A stretch of 64,000 nt of DNA from Pseudomonas chlororaphis (GTDB lineage: Bacteria > Pseudomonadota > Gammaproteobacteria > Pseudomonadales > Pseudomonadaceae), in NCBI RefSeq assembly GCF_001921865.1, contig NZ_MSCT01000008.1, positions 434,001-498,000 of the forward strand. Reading direction: 5' to 3'. A model generated the notes under the pieces. That model saw only the letters and a list, made by a program, of their open reading frames with translations. It was not told where the DNA came from and did not search any database. Made by a program: the position numbers and the translations under genes. Every line of letters starts with the position of its first letter. Position 1 is the stretch's first letter. Positions 11,729 through 23,467 of the stretch are shown here, one piece after another.

Positions 11729-13648
11729 ATGACCCTGCTCAAATTCAGCGATGTGTCCCTTGCTTTCGGCGCTATGCCGTTGTTGGACAAGGTGTCCTGG
11801 CAGATCGCCCGTGGTGAGCGGGTGTGCATCATCGGCCGTAACGGTACTGGCAAATCCAGCATGATGAAGCTGGTCAAGGGCGATCAGAAGCCCGACGACG
11901 GTGCCGTATGGCGCGCGCCCGGCTTGAAAATCGGCGAATTGCCGCAGGAATTGCCGGTGGCTGACGAGCGGACGGTATTCGACGTCGTAGCCCAAGGCCT
12001 CGATGGCGTCGGCGAACTGTTGGCGCAATACCACCATCTGAGCCAGAACATCGTCACCGATGCCGATCTGGAAAAGCTCATGCATGTCCAGCACGACCTC
12101 GAAGCCCGTGATGGCTGGCGCTTGCAGACCCTGGTGGACAGCACCCTGAGCCGCCTGCAACTGCCGGCCGACAAGACCCTCGCCGAGCTGTCCGGCGGCT
12201 GGCGTCGTCGCGTCCTGCTGGCCCAGGCCCTGGTTTCCGAGCCGGACCTGCTGCTGCTCGACGAACCGACCAACCACCTGGATATCGGCGCCATCGCCTG
12301 GCTGGAAGAAGCCCTGAAGGATTTCCAGGGCGCCGTGCTCTTTATTACCCACGACCGTTCCTTCCTGCAAAACCTGGCAACGCGGATTCTCGAACTGGAC
12401 CGTGGTGGGCTGATCGACTGGAATGGCGACTACGCCAGCTTCCTGGTGCACAAGGAAGCGATGCTGGCGGCCGAAGAGACCGCCAACGCGTTGTTCGACA
12501 AGCGCCTGGCCCAGGAAGAAGTCTGGATCCGCCAGGGCATCAAGGCCCGGCGTACCCGTAACGAAGGCCGCGTACGCGCTCTCAAGGCGCTGCGTGTCGA
12601 ACGCAGCGAGCGTCGCGAGCGGACCGGCAAGGCCAATATCCAACTGGAAACCGCCGAGAAGTCCGGCAAGCAGGTGATGGTCCTCGAAGGCGTGAGCTTC
12701 GCTCATCCGGACGGCCCGTTCCTGGTCAAGGATTTCTCCATGGTCCTGCAGCGCGGCGACCGTATTGGCCTGCTAGGCGCCAACGGTACCGGCAAGACCA
12801 CCCTGCTCAAGCTGATGCTGGGCGGCCTGGTACCGACCAGCGGCAAGGTCGAGGAGGGTACGCGTATCGACGTGGCTTACTTCGACCAGCTGCGTCACCA
12901 GTTGGACCTGGAAAAGACCGTGATCGACAACGTCGCCGAAGGTCGCGACTTTATCGAGATCGACGGCCAGAGCCGTCACGTACTCAGTTACCTGGGCGAC
13001 TTCCTGTTCAGCCCGCAACGCGCTCGCACGCCGGTCAAGGCGCTGTCGGGCGGCGAGCGGGCGCGCTTGCTGCTGGCCAAGTTGTTCAGCAAGCCGGCCA
13101 ACCTGCTGGTGCTTGACGAACCGACCAACGACCTGGACGTGGAAACCCTCGAACTGCTGGAGGAAGTGTTGCTGACCTTCCAGGGCACCGTGCTGATGGT
13201 CAGCCACGACCGGGCATTCCTCGATAACGTGGTCACCAGCACCCTGGTATTCGAAGGCGAAGGCAAGGTTCGCGAATACGTCGGCGGTTATCAGGACTGG
13301 TTGCGTCAAGGCGGCTCGCCGCGCCTGTTGGGCGTGACCGAGAACAAGTCGGGCAAGGCCGAGCTGAACTCGGCAGTGGTCGCGCCTGTTGTTGCAGCGC
13401 CCGCCGCGGCCCAGGAAGCGCCCGCGGCGAAGAAGAAGCTCAGCTACAAGTTGCAGCGCGAGCTTGAAGCCTTGCCTGGGCAGATCGAAGCCATGGAGCA
13501 GAAGATTGCCGCTGTGGAGGCCGAAATGGCCGACGCCGGCTTCTATCAGCGTCCCGCGGCCGAGACTGCGGCGGTTATCGCCCAGCTGGAGCAACTCAAC
13601 GCTGAACTGGATGTCATGGTCGAGCGCTGGGCCGAGCTGGATGCCTGA
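11729..13648 (+). CDS. uup: ABC-F ATPase Uup
   Basis: Soluble ABC-F protein with two ATPase domains joined by a linker. Uup-type proteins act at the ribosome or in replication/recombination-linked processes. The 639-residue product starts MTLLKFSDVSLAFG and has Walker A motifs GRNGTGKS and GANGTGKT, signatures LSGGWRRR and LSGGERAR, and a C-terminal basic coiled coil (about residues 565-639), which separates Uup from EttA. GGAG stands 7 bases before the chosen ATG. It diverges from slt and is closed by a terminator. Confidence 0.93.
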   Translation: MTLLKFSDVSLAFGAMPLLDKVSWQIARGERVCIIGRNGTGKSSMMKLVKGDQKPDDGAVWRAPGLKIGELPQELPVADERTVFDVVAQGLDGVGELLAQYHHLSQNIVTDADLEKLMHVQHDLEARDGWRLQTLVDSTLSRLQLPADKTLAELSGGWRRRVLLAQALVSEPDLLLLDEPTNHLDIGAIAWLEEALKDFQGAVLFITHDRSFLQNLATRILELDRGGLIDWNGDYASFLVHKEAMLAAEETANALFDKRLAQEEVWIRQGIKARRTRNEGRVRALKALRVERSERRERTGKANIQLETAEKSGKQVMVLEGVSFAHPDGPFLVKDFSMVLQRGDRIGLLGANGTGKTTLLKLMLGGLVPTSGKVEEGTRIDVAYFDQLRHQLDLEKTVIDNVAEGRDFIEIDGQSRHVLSYLGDFLFSPQRARTPVKALSGGERARLLLAKLFSKPANLLVLDEPTNDLDVETLELLEEVLLTFQGTVLMVSHDRAFLDNVVTSTLVFEGEGKVREYVGGYQDWLRQGGSPRLLGVTENKSGKAELNSAVVAPVVAAPAAAQEAPAAKKKLSYKLQRELEALPGQIEAMEQKIAAVEAEMADAGFYQRPAAETAAVIAQLEQLNAELDVMVERWAELDA

Positions 13649-13665
13649 GTGACCTGGCGTCAATG

Positions 13666-13697
13666 AAAAAGCCCGACTTGCATGTCGGGCTTTTTTT
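13666..13697. terminator. Intrinsic terminator after uup
   Basis: GC stem GCCCGAC / GTCGGGC with a short loop, an A run before and a seven-T run after. It can serve both uup and the converging universal stress gene. Confidence 0.9.
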
Positions 13698-13737
13698 GCC
13701 GGGCCGTTACGGGTGAAACATGCTGTCGCCGGTAGGC

Positions 13738-14175
13738 TCAGCGTTTGACCAGGTGTACGGCCAGTACGTCGCAGGGCGCGCCGTGCAACACGTCATTGGC
13801 GGTCGAGCCCAGCAACAGGGCCAGGCCGTGCCGGCCGTGGCTGCCGACTACAATCAGGTCGCATTCCTGTTCCTTGGCCAGATGATGAATTTCCTGGCGT
13901 GGCTGGCCATAGGTCAGGTGGCTGTATTCCTTGGACAGCTCAGGGTATTTGGTGATGAGGCGATCGAGGCGTTCTTTGGCCTGGTCGAACTGCTGCTGTT
14001 GCAGTTGCGACAGGTCCATGGGGACATCGCCGCCGAAGGCCATGGCCATCGGCTCGACAATATGCACCAGGGACAATTTGGCGCTGTTGCTGACCGATAG
14101 CTCGCGCGCCCGGTGGATAACAGGGTCGCACTCTTCGGTTAGATCTACAGCGACCAGAATATGGTGGTAGGGCAT
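13738..14175 (-). CDS. Universal stress protein, UspA family
   Basis: A 145-residue single-domain Usp protein: MPYHHILVAVDLTEE at the N-terminus and the ATP-binding signature GSHGRHGLALLLGSTANDVL near residue 110-130 (G-2x-G-9x-G-S/T pattern). Such proteins protect cells during stationary phase and anaerobic or oxidative stress. AGGAG lies just before the ATG. Its own transcription unit, convergent with uup. Confidence 0.92.
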   Translation of the reverse strand: MPYHHILVAVDLTEECDPVIHRARELSVSNSAKLSLVHIVEPMAMAFGGDVPMDLSQLQQQQFDQAKERLDRLITKYPELSKEYSHLTYGQPRQEIHHLAKEQECDLIVVGSHGRHGLALLLGSTANDVLHGAPCDVLAVHLVKR

Positions 14176-14279
14176 GAGGTGCTCCTCCTGAGGATTGCAA
14201 TAGCTTCAAGTATGGCTGGTTTCAAGCGGATTGGTTTCGACCTGGATCAATCCGCTCATCAAGAATCGGGAGTACAGAT

Positions 14280-14717
14280 ATGACGGTCTGGATAGTGGTG
14301 TCAATCCTTGCGGTAGTGTTGAGCCCGCTGGCGTGGCTGCGTCCGTCGCGGCGCCAGAGCGGGCAGATCGCCCTGCGCATGGAGGCGCGCCGCATGGGAT
14401 TGGCCATGCAGTTGGCGCCGCAGGAGTGGCCGCACTGGATGGTTCCGGAGCCGCCAAGTCCCTGTGCGCAATACCATCGGCCACGACGCCGCGCGCAGCC
14501 GGCCTGCTGGGTCTACTGGCAAAGCGCGCCGGGGGTGTGGGTCAACCAATGGCGGGAAGCGTGCGAGGATGCAGCGTTGCTTGAGCACTTGCGCACCTTG
14601 CCGGCCAACGTCTTCAAGGTCGAGGCCGACAGGCAGATGATCCTCCTTTATTGGGGCGAGCGTGGCGAAGCCAGTGTTTTGCAAGACATTGCCAGAGTGC
14701 TCAAAGCGCTGGCGTGA
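14280..14717 (+). CDS. Small membrane-anchored protein of unknown function
   Basis: A 145-residue protein with one N-terminal membrane helix (TVWIVVSILAVVLSPLAWL, residues 2-20) followed by an Arg/Gln-rich cytoplasmic segment with several Trp residues. I recognise no domain. The equivalent slot upstream of fadBA carries a hypothetical gene in other pseudomonads, as I remember. No nearby gene suggests a role. Confidence 0.7.
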   Translation: MTVWIVVSILAVVLSPLAWLRPSRRQSGQIALRMEARRMGLAMQLAPQEWPHWMVPEPPSPCAQYHRPRRRAQPACWVYWQSAPGVWVNQWREACEDAALLEHLRTLPANVFKVEADRQMILLYWGERGEASVLQDIARVLKALA

Positions 14718-14780
14718 GGCATGACCTGCGTTGCAATGGCGCGGGTTGTCGAGGGGCGGGGGCCCAAAAAGACAGGCAAT

Positions 14781-14803
14781 AAAAAGCCCGACAGAGTCGG
14801 GCT
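14781..14803 (-). terminator. Leftward intrinsic terminator
   Basis: Stem AGCCCGAC / GTCGGGCT with an AGA loop. The T run is on the minus strand, so it stops leftward transcription. No protein gene lies immediately upstream on that strand; it might weakly back up the gene ending at 14717. Confidence 0.65.
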
Positions 14804-15060
14804 GGGGTTGGCCAGGCAGGCCGGTGAATCCTTCTGATCTTTGTTCCGGGAGAGCCCGGATAACGTGTCGCCGATCTTACGCCTGGTTTCGGCCGGCGCG
14901 TTCATGTTTTTGCTCTAAGGTTGTGCCAGCGTAGCGGCGAATCGTCTGTGGCTGCCACGTATTAGGGCGACTTTTCTAAAGATTGATCCTATGAATGTCC
15001 TGGAATGCGGCTGGCATATCGGCGGGGCTGCCTGTCTGGAATGACTGCAAAGTCGTGTTT

Positions 15061-15074
15061 CAAACAACATTTTG
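15061..15074. promoter_or_regulatory. Candidate PsrA operator upstream of fadBA
   Basis: CAAAC-AACA-TTTTG matches the PsrA consensus (G/C)AAAC-N2-4-GTTT(G/C) except for one base. It sits 6 bases upstream of a TTGACA hexamer and about 225 bases before fadB. In P. aeruginosa PsrA controls fadBA, and psrA itself lies 8 kb to the right here with two perfect sites. Confidence 0.45.
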
Positions 15075-15297
15075 GGCGATTGACAATTGTCGGTTTTTGC
15101 CTGAATGTGGCGTACCCAAATCAAACGGGCGTATGAATTGAGCGTTTGTATTAGCAGGCGGCTCTTACAGAATCCCGACTATCGCGTTGGCGGGTGTGCC
15201 TGGCGGATTGGCGTAGCATCGATGGAAACGTCGTTGCCGAGTCAGAAGTTAGCGTCCGACGTGTACTGTTCAGCTTCCATATCGTGGAGATCAGTTG

Positions 15298-17445
15298 ATG
15301 ATTTACGAAGGTAAAGCCATCACGGTTAAGGCTCTTGAAAGTGGCATCGTCGAATTGAATTTCGACCTCAAGGGCGAGTCCGTCAACAAGTTCAACCGTC
15401 TTACCCTGAACGAACTGCGTTCGGCCGTGGACGCCATCAAGGCAGATGCGTCGGTCAAGGGTGTGATCGTCAGCAGTGGCAAGGACGTGTTCATCGTCGG
15501 CGCCGACATCACCGAATTTGTCGACAACTTCAAGCTGCCGGATGCAGAGCTTGTCGCAGGCAACCTCGAAGCCAACAAGATTTTCAGCGATTTCGAAGAC
15601 CTCAACGTTCCAACCGTTGCCGCGATCAATGGCATCGCGCTGGGCGGCGGCCTGGAAATGTGCCTGGCGGCGGACTACCGCGTCATGTCTTCCAGCGCCA
15701 AGATCGGCCTGCCGGAAGTCAAGCTGGGTATCTACCCGGGCTTCGGCGGTACCGTTCGCCTGCCGCGCATCATCGGTGCGGACAACGCCATCGAGTGGAT
15801 TGCCGCGGGTAAGGAAAACCGTGCTGAAGACGCACTGAAAGTCGGTGCCGTCGACGCCGTGGTCGCTCCGGAAAAACTTCAGGAAGCGGCTCTGGCCACC
15901 GTCAAGCGTGCCATCTCCGGCGAGTTCGACTACAAGGCCAAGCGTCAGCCGAAGCTGGAAAAGCTCAAGCTCAACGCCATCGAACAGATGATGTCCTTCG
16001 AAACCGCCAAGGGGTTCGTTGCTGGCCAGGCCGGCCCGAACTACCCGGCGCCGGTCGAAGCCATCAAGACCATCCAGAAAGCCGCCAACTTCGGTCGCGA
16101 CAAGGCATTGGAAGTCGAAGCCGCAGGCTTCGTCAAACTGGCCAAGACCTCTGCCGCGCAGAGCCTGATCGGCTTGTTCCTGAACGACCAGGAATTGAAG
16201 AAAAAGGCCAAGGCCTACGACGAAATCGCCCAGGACGTGAAGCAGGCCGCCGTGCTCGGCGCCGGTATCATGGGTGGCGGTATTGCTTACCAGTCGGCGT
16301 CCAAAGGCACGCCGATCCTGATGAAAGACATCAACGAACACGGGATCGAGCAGGGCCTGGCAGAAGCCGCCAAGCTACTGGTCGGCCGTGTCGATAAAGG
16401 CCGCATGACCGCAGCCAAGATGGCCGAAGTGCTCAACGGCATTCGTCCTACGCTGTCCTACGGCGATTTCGGCCACGTCGACCTGGTGGTCGAAGCGGTC
16501 GTCGAGAACCCGAAGGTCAAGCAAGCGGTGCTGGCTGAAGTCGAAGCCCAGGTCAAAGAGGACACCATCCTCGCCTCGAACACCTCGACGATTTCCATCA
16601 GCCTGTTGGCCAAGGCCCTCAAGCGTCCGGAAAACTTCGTCGGCATGCACTTCTTCAACCCAGTGCACATGATGCCGCTGGTGGAAGTCATCCGTGGCGA
16701 GAAGTCCAGCGAGCTGGCTGTGGCCACCACCGTTGCCTACGCCAAGAAAATGGGCAAGAACCCGATCGTGGTCAACGACTGCCCGGGCTTCCTGGTCAAC
16801 CGCGTCCTGTTCCCGTACTTCGGCGGTTTCGCCAAGCTGGTCAGCGCTGGTGTGGACTTCGTCCGTATCGACAAAATCATGGAAAAATTCGGCTGGCCGA
16901 TGGGCCCTGCCTACCTGATGGACGTGGTCGGCATCGACACCGGCCACCATGGTCGCGATGTGATGGCCGAAGGTTTCCCGGATCGCATGAAAGACGACCG
17001 CCGCTCGGCCGTTGATGTGCTCTACGAGGCTAAGCGCCTGGGCCAGAAGAACGGCAAGGGCTTCTATGCCTACGAGGCCGACAAGAAAGGCAAGCAGAAG
17101 AAAGTCGCCGACCCGTCGGTACTGGAAGTGCTCAAGCCGATCGTTTACGAACAGCGTGAAGTCACCGACGAGGACATCATCAACTGGATGATGATCCCGC
17201 TGTGCCTGGAAACCGTTCGCTGCCTGGAAGACGGTATCGTCGAAACTGCCGCCGAAGCCGACATGGGCCTGGTGTACGGTATCGGTTTCCCTCCATTCCG
17301 TGGCGGCGCGCTGCGCTACATCGATTCGATCGGTGTTGCCGAGTTCGTTGCCCTGGCCGACCAGTACGCCGATCTGGGCGCGCTGTACCACCCGACCGCG
17401 AAGCTGCGCGAGATGGCCAAGAACGGCCAGAGCTTCTTCGGTTAA
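15298..17445 (+). CDS. fadB: Fatty acid oxidation complex subunit alpha FadB
   Basis: Multifunctional beta-oxidation enzyme (enoyl-CoA hydratase/isomerase plus 3-hydroxyacyl-CoA dehydrogenase), alpha subunit of the alpha2-beta2 complex with FadA. The 715-residue protein starts [10 protein letters not shown] at ATG 15298. The hydratase domain (1-190) has [15 protein letters not shown]; the NAD-binding motif [12 protein letters not shown] begins the dehydrogenase near residue 318; the [15 protein letters not shown] segment carries the dehydrogenase His. fadA starts 29 bp downstream, forming the fadBA operon. Confidence 0.97.
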   Translation: MIYEGKAITVKALESGIVELNFDLKGESVNKFNRLTLNELRSAVDAIKADASVKGVIVSSGKDVFIVGADITEFVDNFKLPDAELVAGNLEANKIFSDFEDLNVPTVAAINGIALGGGLEMCLAADYRVMSSSAKIGLPEVKLGIYPGFGGTVRLPRIIGADNAIEWIAAGKENRAEDALKVGAVDAVVAPEKLQEAALATVKRAISGEFDYKAKRQPKLEKLKLNAIEQMMSFETAKGFVAGQAGPNYPAPVEAIKTIQKAANFGRDKALEVEAAGFVKLAKTSAAQSLIGLFLNDQELKKKAKAYDEIAQDVKQAAVLGAGIMGGGIAYQSASKGTPILMKDINEHGIEQGLAEAAKLLVGRVDKGRMTAAKMAEVLNGIRPTLSYGDFGHVDLVVEAVVENPKVKQAVLAEVEAQVKEDTILASNTSTISISLLAKALKRPENFVGMHFFNPVHMMPLVEVIRGEKSSELAVATTVAYAKKMGKNPIVVNDCPGFLVNRVLFPYFGGFAKLVSAGVDFVRIDKIMEKFGWPMGPAYLMDVVGIDTGHHGRDVMAEGFPDRMKDDRRSAVDVLYEAKRLGQKNGKGFYAYEADKKGKQKKVADPSVLEVLKPIVYEQREVTDEDIINWMMIPLCLETVRCLEDGIVETAAEADMGLVYGIGFPPFRGGALRYIDSIGVAEFVALADQYADLGALYHPTAKLREMAKNGQSFFG

Positions 17446-17459
17446 GCGCCCCCTACTAG

Positions 17460-18650
<1,191 letters not shown>

Positions 18651-18668
18651 GCGTTGCGTTGATGGAAG

Positions 18669-18692
18669 CCGGGGCCCAGTGCCCCGGTTTTT
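18669..18692 (+). terminator. Intrinsic terminator after fadBA
   Basis: Stem CCGGGGC / GCCCCGG with a five-base loop and a T-rich tail, 19 bp past the fadA stop. Confidence 0.9.
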
Positions 18693-18749
18693 GTTTTTCT
18701 GAAGATTTATTTGTTTTTATTTTGAAAGAATTTGCACGAGGGCCAGAAC

Positions 18750-18986
18750 ATGCCGTTACAACCCGGGCTCTATCAGCATTACAAGGGGCCGCAGTACCGC
18801 GTTTTCAGCGTGGCGCGGCATTCCGAAACGGAAGAGGAAGTGGTGTTCTACCAAGCCCTGTATGGCGATTACGGCTTTTGGGTGCGCCCCTTGAGCATGT
18901 TCCTGGAGTCGGTCGAAGTTGACGGCGAGCAGGTGCCACGCTTTGCTTTGGTGCAGGCCGAAGCCAGTCTTTTTCCACCGGCTTGA
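18750..18986 (+). CDS. DUF1653 family protein
   Basis: Predicted 78-residue soluble protein: PGLYQHYKGPQYRV, VFYQALYGDYGFWVRPLSMF and a C-terminal PRF segment are the pattern of DUF1653. The start at 18750 has GAGGG 8 bases upstream. Biochemical role unknown. It lies between the fadBA terminator and topA, the same place as in P. aeruginosa from memory. Confidence 0.85.
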   Translation: MPLQPGLYQHYKGPQYRVFSVARHSETEEEVVFYQALYGDYGFWVRPLSMFLESVEVDGEQVPRFALVQAEASLFPPA

Positions 18987-19100
18987 GCCGAGGTCGCGGG
19001 GAACCCTGCGCTTGACCTCACCTTGTTGCCACTATATATAGCGGTGCCGCGTTAGGCGCCAACCGCCTTTCACTTCTCGAATTCAGGAATTTTCCGATCC

Positions 19101-21713
19101 ATGGGCAAATCGCTGGTCATTGTGGAATCCCCGGCTAAGGCCAAGACCATCAACAAGTACTTGGGCAACCAATACGTGGTGAAGTCGAGTATCGGCCATA
19201 TCCGAGACCTGCCCACTAGCGGTTCGGCAAGTGCCGCCAAGGAACCTGCCGCCAAGCGTGGCAAGGCGGCCGCTGGTGAAGCGCCGGCGCTGTCGGCCAA
19301 AGAGAAGGCGCGCAAGCAGCTGGTCTCGCGCATGGGAGTCGATCCGGAGCATGGCTGGAAAGCCAAGTACGAGATCCTTCCAGGCAAGGAAAAGGTCATC
19401 GAAGAGCTGCGTCGGCTCGCCAAGGATGCCGACACCATCTATCTCGCAACGGACTTGGACCGCGAAGGGGAGGCCATTGCCTGGCACCTGCGGGAAGCCA
19501 TTGGTGGGGATGACAGCCGTTACAAGCGCGTGGTGTTCAACGAGATCACCAAGAAGGCGATCCAGGAAGCCTTCTCCCAGCCGGGCGAGCTGGATATCGA
19601 TCGGGTCAATGCTCAGCAGGCGCGTCGTTTCCTCGACCGCGTGGTGGGTTACATGGTTTCGCCGCTGCTGTGGGCGAAAATCGCCCGCGGCCTGTCTGCC
19701 GGTCGGGTGCAGTCGGTGGCGGTGAAGCTGGTGGTGGAGCGCGAGCGTGAGATCCGTGCCTTCATCCCCGAGGAGTATTGGGAAGTCCACGCCGACCTCG
19801 GCACCGCCAAGGGCGCCAATGTGCGCTTCGAGGTGGCTCGCGAAAACGGCGAGGCCTTCAAGCCGCTGAATGAAGCGCAGGCCATGGCGGCCCTGGAGAA
19901 GCTCAAGGCTTCGACCTACACCATCGCCAAGCGTGAAGACAAACCGACCAGCAGCAAGCCGTCGGCACCGTTCATTACGTCCACCCTGCAACAGGCTGCG
20001 AGCAACCGTCTGGGCTTCGGGGTGAAGAAAACCATGATGATGGCCCAGCGTCTGTACGAAGCTGGCTACATCACCTATATGCGTACCGACTCGACCAACC
20101 TCTCGGCCGATGCCCTGACGATGGTGCGGAGCTATATCGAGGAAGAGTTCGGCAACAAATACCTGCCGTCCTCGCCGAACTTCTACAGCAGCAAGGAAGG
20201 GGCCCAGGAGGCGCACGAAGCGATTCGTCCGTCCGATGTGAACACCCATCCAAGCAAGCTGTCGGGCATGGAGCGTGACGCCGAGCGTCTCTATGAGCTG
20301 ATCTGGCGCCAGTTCGTGGCCTGCCAGATGCTGCCGGCGCAGTACCTGTCGACCACCGTCAGCGTCGCCGCTGGCGGCTTCGAACTGCGTGCCAAGGGCC
20401 GTATCCTCAAGTTCGACGGCTACACCCGGGTCATGCCGCAAATAAGCAAGCCGGGCGATGACGATGTCTTGCCGGACATGGTCCAGGGTGATGTCCTGAA
20501 GCTGCTCAAGCTCGATCCGAGCCAGCACTTCACCAAGCCGCCGGCGCGCTACTCCGAAGCCAGCCTCGTCAAGGAGATGGAAAAGCGTGGCATCGGTCGT
20601 CCTTCGACCTACGCGGCGATCATTTCCACCATCCAGGACCGTGGCTACGTGGCGTTGCATAACCGCCGCTTCTATTCGGAAAAGATGGGTGACATCGTCA
20701 CCGAGCGTCTGTCCGAGAGCTTCTCGAACCTGATGGACTACGGTTTCACTGCCGGCATGGAAGAACATCTCGATGACGTGGCCCAGGGCGAGCGCGACTG
20801 GAAAAACGTTCTCGACGAGTTCTACGGCGACTTCAAGAAGAAACTCGAAGTGGCCGAAGGCAGTGACAGCGGCATGCGCGCCAACCAGCCGGTGATGACC
20901 GACATTCCGTGCCTGACCTGCGGTCGGCCGATGCAGATTCGTACGGCCTCCACTGGCGTGTTCCTCGGTTGCTCGGGCTACAGCCTGCCGCCGAAAGAGC
21001 GTTGCAAGGCCACGGTCAACCTGGTGCCGGGCGACGAGATCGCCGCGGACGACGAGGGCGAGTCCGAGTCGCTGGTATTGCGCGGCAAGCACCGTTGCCC
21101 GATCTGCAGCACGGCGATGGACGCCTATTTGCTGGACGAGAAGCGCAAGCTGCACATCTGCGGCAACAACCCGGATTGCGCGGGCTATGAGATCGAAGAG
21201 GGCAGCTATCGCATCAAGGGCTACGAAGGTCCGAGCTTGGAATGCGATAAGTGCGGCAGCGAGATGCAGCTCAAGACTGGCCGTTTTGGCAAGTTCTTCG
21301 GTTGCACCAACCCGACCTGCAAGAACACCCGCAAGCTGCTCAAGAGTGGTGACGCGGCGCCGCCGAAGATGGATCCGGTGAAGATGCCTGAGCTGAAATG
21401 CGAGAAGGTCAACGACACCTATATCCTGCGCGACGGGGCCTCGGGCCTGTTCCTGGCGGCCAGTCAGTTCCCGAAAAACCGTGAAACCCGTGCCCCGCTG
21501 GTGGTCGAGCTGATTCCACACAAGGATGAGATCGATCCGAAGTACCACTTCCTCTGCGAAGCGCCGAAGAAGGATCCGGAGGGTCGTCCGGCAGTGATCC
21601 GCTACAGCCGCAAGACCAAGGAGCAGTACGTGCAGACCGAAGTCGACGGCAAGCCGACCGGCTGGCGTGCGTTCTACGACGGCGGTAGCTGGAAAGTCGA
21701 AGACAAGCGTTAA
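19101..21713 (+). CDS. topA: DNA topoisomerase I
   Basis: Type IA topoisomerase that relaxes negative supercoils. The 870-residue protein starts [17 protein letters not shown]. The TOPRIM domain has the E and DxDxE (TDLDREGEA) metal residues, the catalytic Tyr is in YITYMRTDS (Tyr326), and the C-terminus has C4 zinc-binding modules ([24 protein letters not shown] from about residue 603 on). An Ala/Lys-rich insert of about 25 residues follows residue 40, as in other pseudomonads. Followed by a terminator. Confidence 0.97.
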   Translation: MGKSLVIVESPAKAKTINKYLGNQYVVKSSIGHIRDLPTSGSASAAKEPAAKRGKAAAGEAPALSAKEKARKQLVSRMGVDPEHGWKAKYEILPGKEKVIEELRRLAKDADTIYLATDLDREGEAIAWHLREAIGGDDSRYKRVVFNEITKKAIQEAFSQPGELDIDRVNAQQARRFLDRVVGYMVSPLLWAKIARGLSAGRVQSVAVKLVVEREREIRAFIPEEYWEVHADLGTAKGANVRFEVARENGEAFKPLNEAQAMAALEKLKASTYTIAKREDKPTSSKPSAPFITSTLQQAASNRLGFGVKKTMMMAQRLYEAGYITYMRTDSTNLSADALTMVRSYIEEEFGNKYLPSSPNFYSSKEGAQEAHEAIRPSDVNTHPSKLSGMERDAERLYELIWRQFVACQMLPAQYLSTTVSVAAGGFELRAKGRILKFDGYTRVMPQISKPGDDDVLPDMVQGDVLKLLKLDPSQHFTKPPARYSEASLVKEMEKRGIGRPSTYAAIISTIQDRGYVALHNRRFYSEKMGDIVTERLSESFSNLMDYGFTAGMEEHLDDVAQGERDWKNVLDEFYGDFKKKLEVAEGSDSGMRANQPVMTDIPCLTCGRPMQIRTASTGVFLGCSGYSLPPKERCKATVNLVPGDEIAADDEGESESLVLRGKHRCPICSTAMDAYLLDEKRKLHICGNNPDCAGYEIEEGSYRIKGYEGPSLECDKCGSEMQLKTGRFGKFFGCTNPTCKNTRKLLKSGDAAPPKMDPVKMPELKCEKVNDTYILRDGASGLFLAASQFPKNRETRAPLVVELIPHKDEIDPKYHFLCEAPKKDPEGRPAVIRYSRKTKEQYVQTEVDGKPTGWRAFYDGGSWKVEDKR

Positions 21714-21740
21714 CGTCCGGGGCATCGGACGCTTCTGACA

Positions 21741-21779
21741 GGCCGCGTTAACTCCTCAGGGGGACGCGGCCTTTCTTTT
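21741..21779 (+). terminator. Intrinsic terminator after topA
   Basis: Arms GGCCGCGT / ACGCGGCC separated by 15 bases, followed by TTTCTTTT. Confidence 0.8.
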
Positions 21780-21866
21780 GGGCTGGTGGACTTGCGGTTG
21801 GCCGGAGTGTTCCATGACACTGTGCGGCCAGCATGCTGTTATCTATTCGTTGTGGAGGCTGCCGTC

Positions 21867-22391
21867 ATGGCCCACGAACTCTATACCCGTACCAACCAGA
21901 AAATTTACTTTGCCGGCCTGTCGCTGGAGGCCTTGGCACGCGCCGAAGCAGGCGGGGCCATGAATGCTCAGGCACTGGTACAGGCGGGGCGCGAGTCGGT
22001 GCTGTTTCATCTGTACGGCGCGCTGCTCGGGCTGTGTCATGAAATCGCCGGTTTCTATCGCCTCCCGCAGGCCAATGCGCCTCGTGCGGAACTGCTGTTG
22101 ACCCGGGAGATACTGGAAAGCATTGCCATTCCCGAGTTGGCCGAGCTGGTGGAGCTGGCTCAGAACCCGCAGACCTGGCTGGCGCAGCTGTTGGCGGCGC
22201 ATTCGGCGCTGTTTCAGCCTCCGCGAGTGCCGCACAAGCCCAAGGGCGACGTTACCCAGCCGCTGATCGTCGCAGTAAATCTCGATGAAGATGAGCAAGA
22301 GCCAGAACTGGGCCGGGACGAGCTGGAGCAGTGGCGCCAGAACCTCAAGGCACTGGCGATTCGCTTCCGTGACGGCCTCAACGAGTGTTGA
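21867..22391 (+). CDS. DUF6586 family protein
   Basis: Conserved pseudomonad protein, 174 residues from MAHELYTRTNQKIYF, mostly alpha-helical. The start has GGAGG about 10 bases before the ATG; an earlier in-frame ATG lacks one and spans the topA terminator region. No catalytic motif seen. Encoded downstream of topA, as in P. aeruginosa (from memory). Function unknown. Confidence 0.8.
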   Translation: MAHELYTRTNQKIYFAGLSLEALARAEAGGAMNAQALVQAGRESVLFHLYGALLGLCHEIAGFYRLPQANAPRAELLLTREILESIAIPELAELVELAQNPQTWLAQLLAAHSALFQPPRVPHKPKGDVTQPLIVAVNLDEDEQEPELGRDELEQWRQNLKALAIRFRDGLNEC

Positions 22392-22438
22392 GCCGCTGAT
22401 AGCAGCTACCTTCGAGTGCACCCCATCAAGGATGAGTA

Positions 22439-23467
22439 ATGGCTTCAACTAAAGAGGCGAACAGGCTTGCGGCGCTATTCGATCACGTCGATCGTCTGGT
22501 GGACGCAGCCTCTTCGCCCCGGGATCTGCTCAAGGCCGTGGAGCAGGTCCGCGATTTTCCCGAGCCCTTGGTCCTGAGTCGCTCGGACCCCAACTCCAAA
22601 AAGCTGGCCTGGTTTTTCTGCATTGTTGGAATACTGGTCTGGCCGCTGTTGATTCCCGGGATCTATCTGATGCAACGGCGCGGCGCAGCGCACTTCATTC
22701 ACCCGGATGTGGTGCAGGCGTTATCGCAGAAGATCATTCGCAAGGCTGCCCTATTGAGCACTGGCGTGGACGATACATCGGCTTCAGGGATTTTCACCCT
22801 GGCTGTGATGACGAATGAGTTTGCGCACTACCGTCGGGGCAATTACGCCCGTGAGCTCAAGAGCACGTTGCTGGGTGTTCATAACGGCGCGGTGCATCCG
22901 TTGCCCTATGCCTTCCATCATCTGCATTACGTCGATAAGGAAACCTATGAGGTGTCGGTTTCCGATGGTAAGGGAGGCTCACACAGGGAAACCAGAACCC
23001 GGTTCGTCGGTTACGACCGGTACAGCCTGGTGTTTGATTTTCCCTGGACAGCCGAGGTTGCCGTTCGTGGTGACAAGCATCGGGCGATGGATCGCGAGCA
23101 TCTCTACAAGACCACGACTCGGGAGTTCAATTCCATTTTCACTCTGACAGGCGAGACGGAAATGGCCTGCGCGACCTTTGCCACGCCAATCACGGTACTC
23201 AAGCTGCTACAGATTGCCCGGGCGTTGAAAAACGTCAGCTTCGAGTTTTCCGCTCAGGGCCGTCTGTGTGTGAGTTTCGACAATGACGATGTCGTGGGCA
23301 TCGCGACCTCGGCCACCAGCCTTGCCGAGCCGGTGGCCTTTCATGCCGCATTGATGCAGGGGGTGACGATGCCGCGCCTCAGGCCCGTGCTGGAATTGAT
23401 GCACGAGTTTGCCGAGTTGCATGACGACAATTTCAACCTACCGAAAATGCAGGATATGGAGCAGTAA
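22439..23467 (+). CDS. Membrane protein, DUF3137-like (LemA partner)
   Basis: A 342-residue protein with one hydrophobic hairpin near residues 58-80 (AWFFCIVGILVWPLLIPGIYLM) and a mixed alpha/beta C-terminal part. The C-terminal segment with FATPITVLKLLQIARAL and RLCVSFDNDDVV recalls DUF3137, a family often encoded next to LemA. Here the LemA gene follows with no gap, which supports the assignment. Role unknown; the family is tentatively linked to membranes. Compared with P. aeruginosa as I remember it, this gene and lemA look inserted between the topA cluster and sulA. Confidence 0.65.
   Translation: MASTKEANRLAALFDHVDRLVDAASSPRDLLKAVEQVRDFPEPLVLSRSDPNSKKLAWFFCIVGILVWPLLIPGIYLMQRRGAAHFIHPDVVQALSQKIIRKAALLSTGVDDTSASGIFTLAVMTNEFAHYRRGNYARELKSTLLGVHNGAVHPLPYAFHHLHYVDKETYEVSVSDGKGGSHRETRTRFVGYDRYSLVFDFPWTAEVAVRGDKHRAMDREHLYKTTTREFNSIFTLTGETEMACATFATPITVLKLLQIARALKNVSFEFSAQGRLCVSFDNDDVVGIATSATSLAEPVAFHAALMQGVTMPRLRPVLELMHEFAELHDDNFNLPKMQDMEQ

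Larger units (their letters stand above)
14718..15297. other. 580-bp intergenic region upstream of fadBA
   Basis: Holds a leftward terminator (14781-14803) with no convincing gene feeding it, and a PsrA-like half palindrome (15061-15074) beside a TTGACA hexamer (15080-15085) upstream of fadB. An 85-codon leftward frame from 14905 runs straight through the terminator and looks spurious. A small untranslated RNA between about 14940 and 14780 is possible. Confidence 0.45.

Noticed and set aside
14648..14905. 85-codon minus-strand frame
   Set aside because: Runs through an intrinsic terminator and into the 3' end of the gene at 14280-14717; weak ribosome-binding site.
19083..21725. 880-codon open frame opposite topA
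   Set aside because: Antisense shadow of topA, which has all family motifs.
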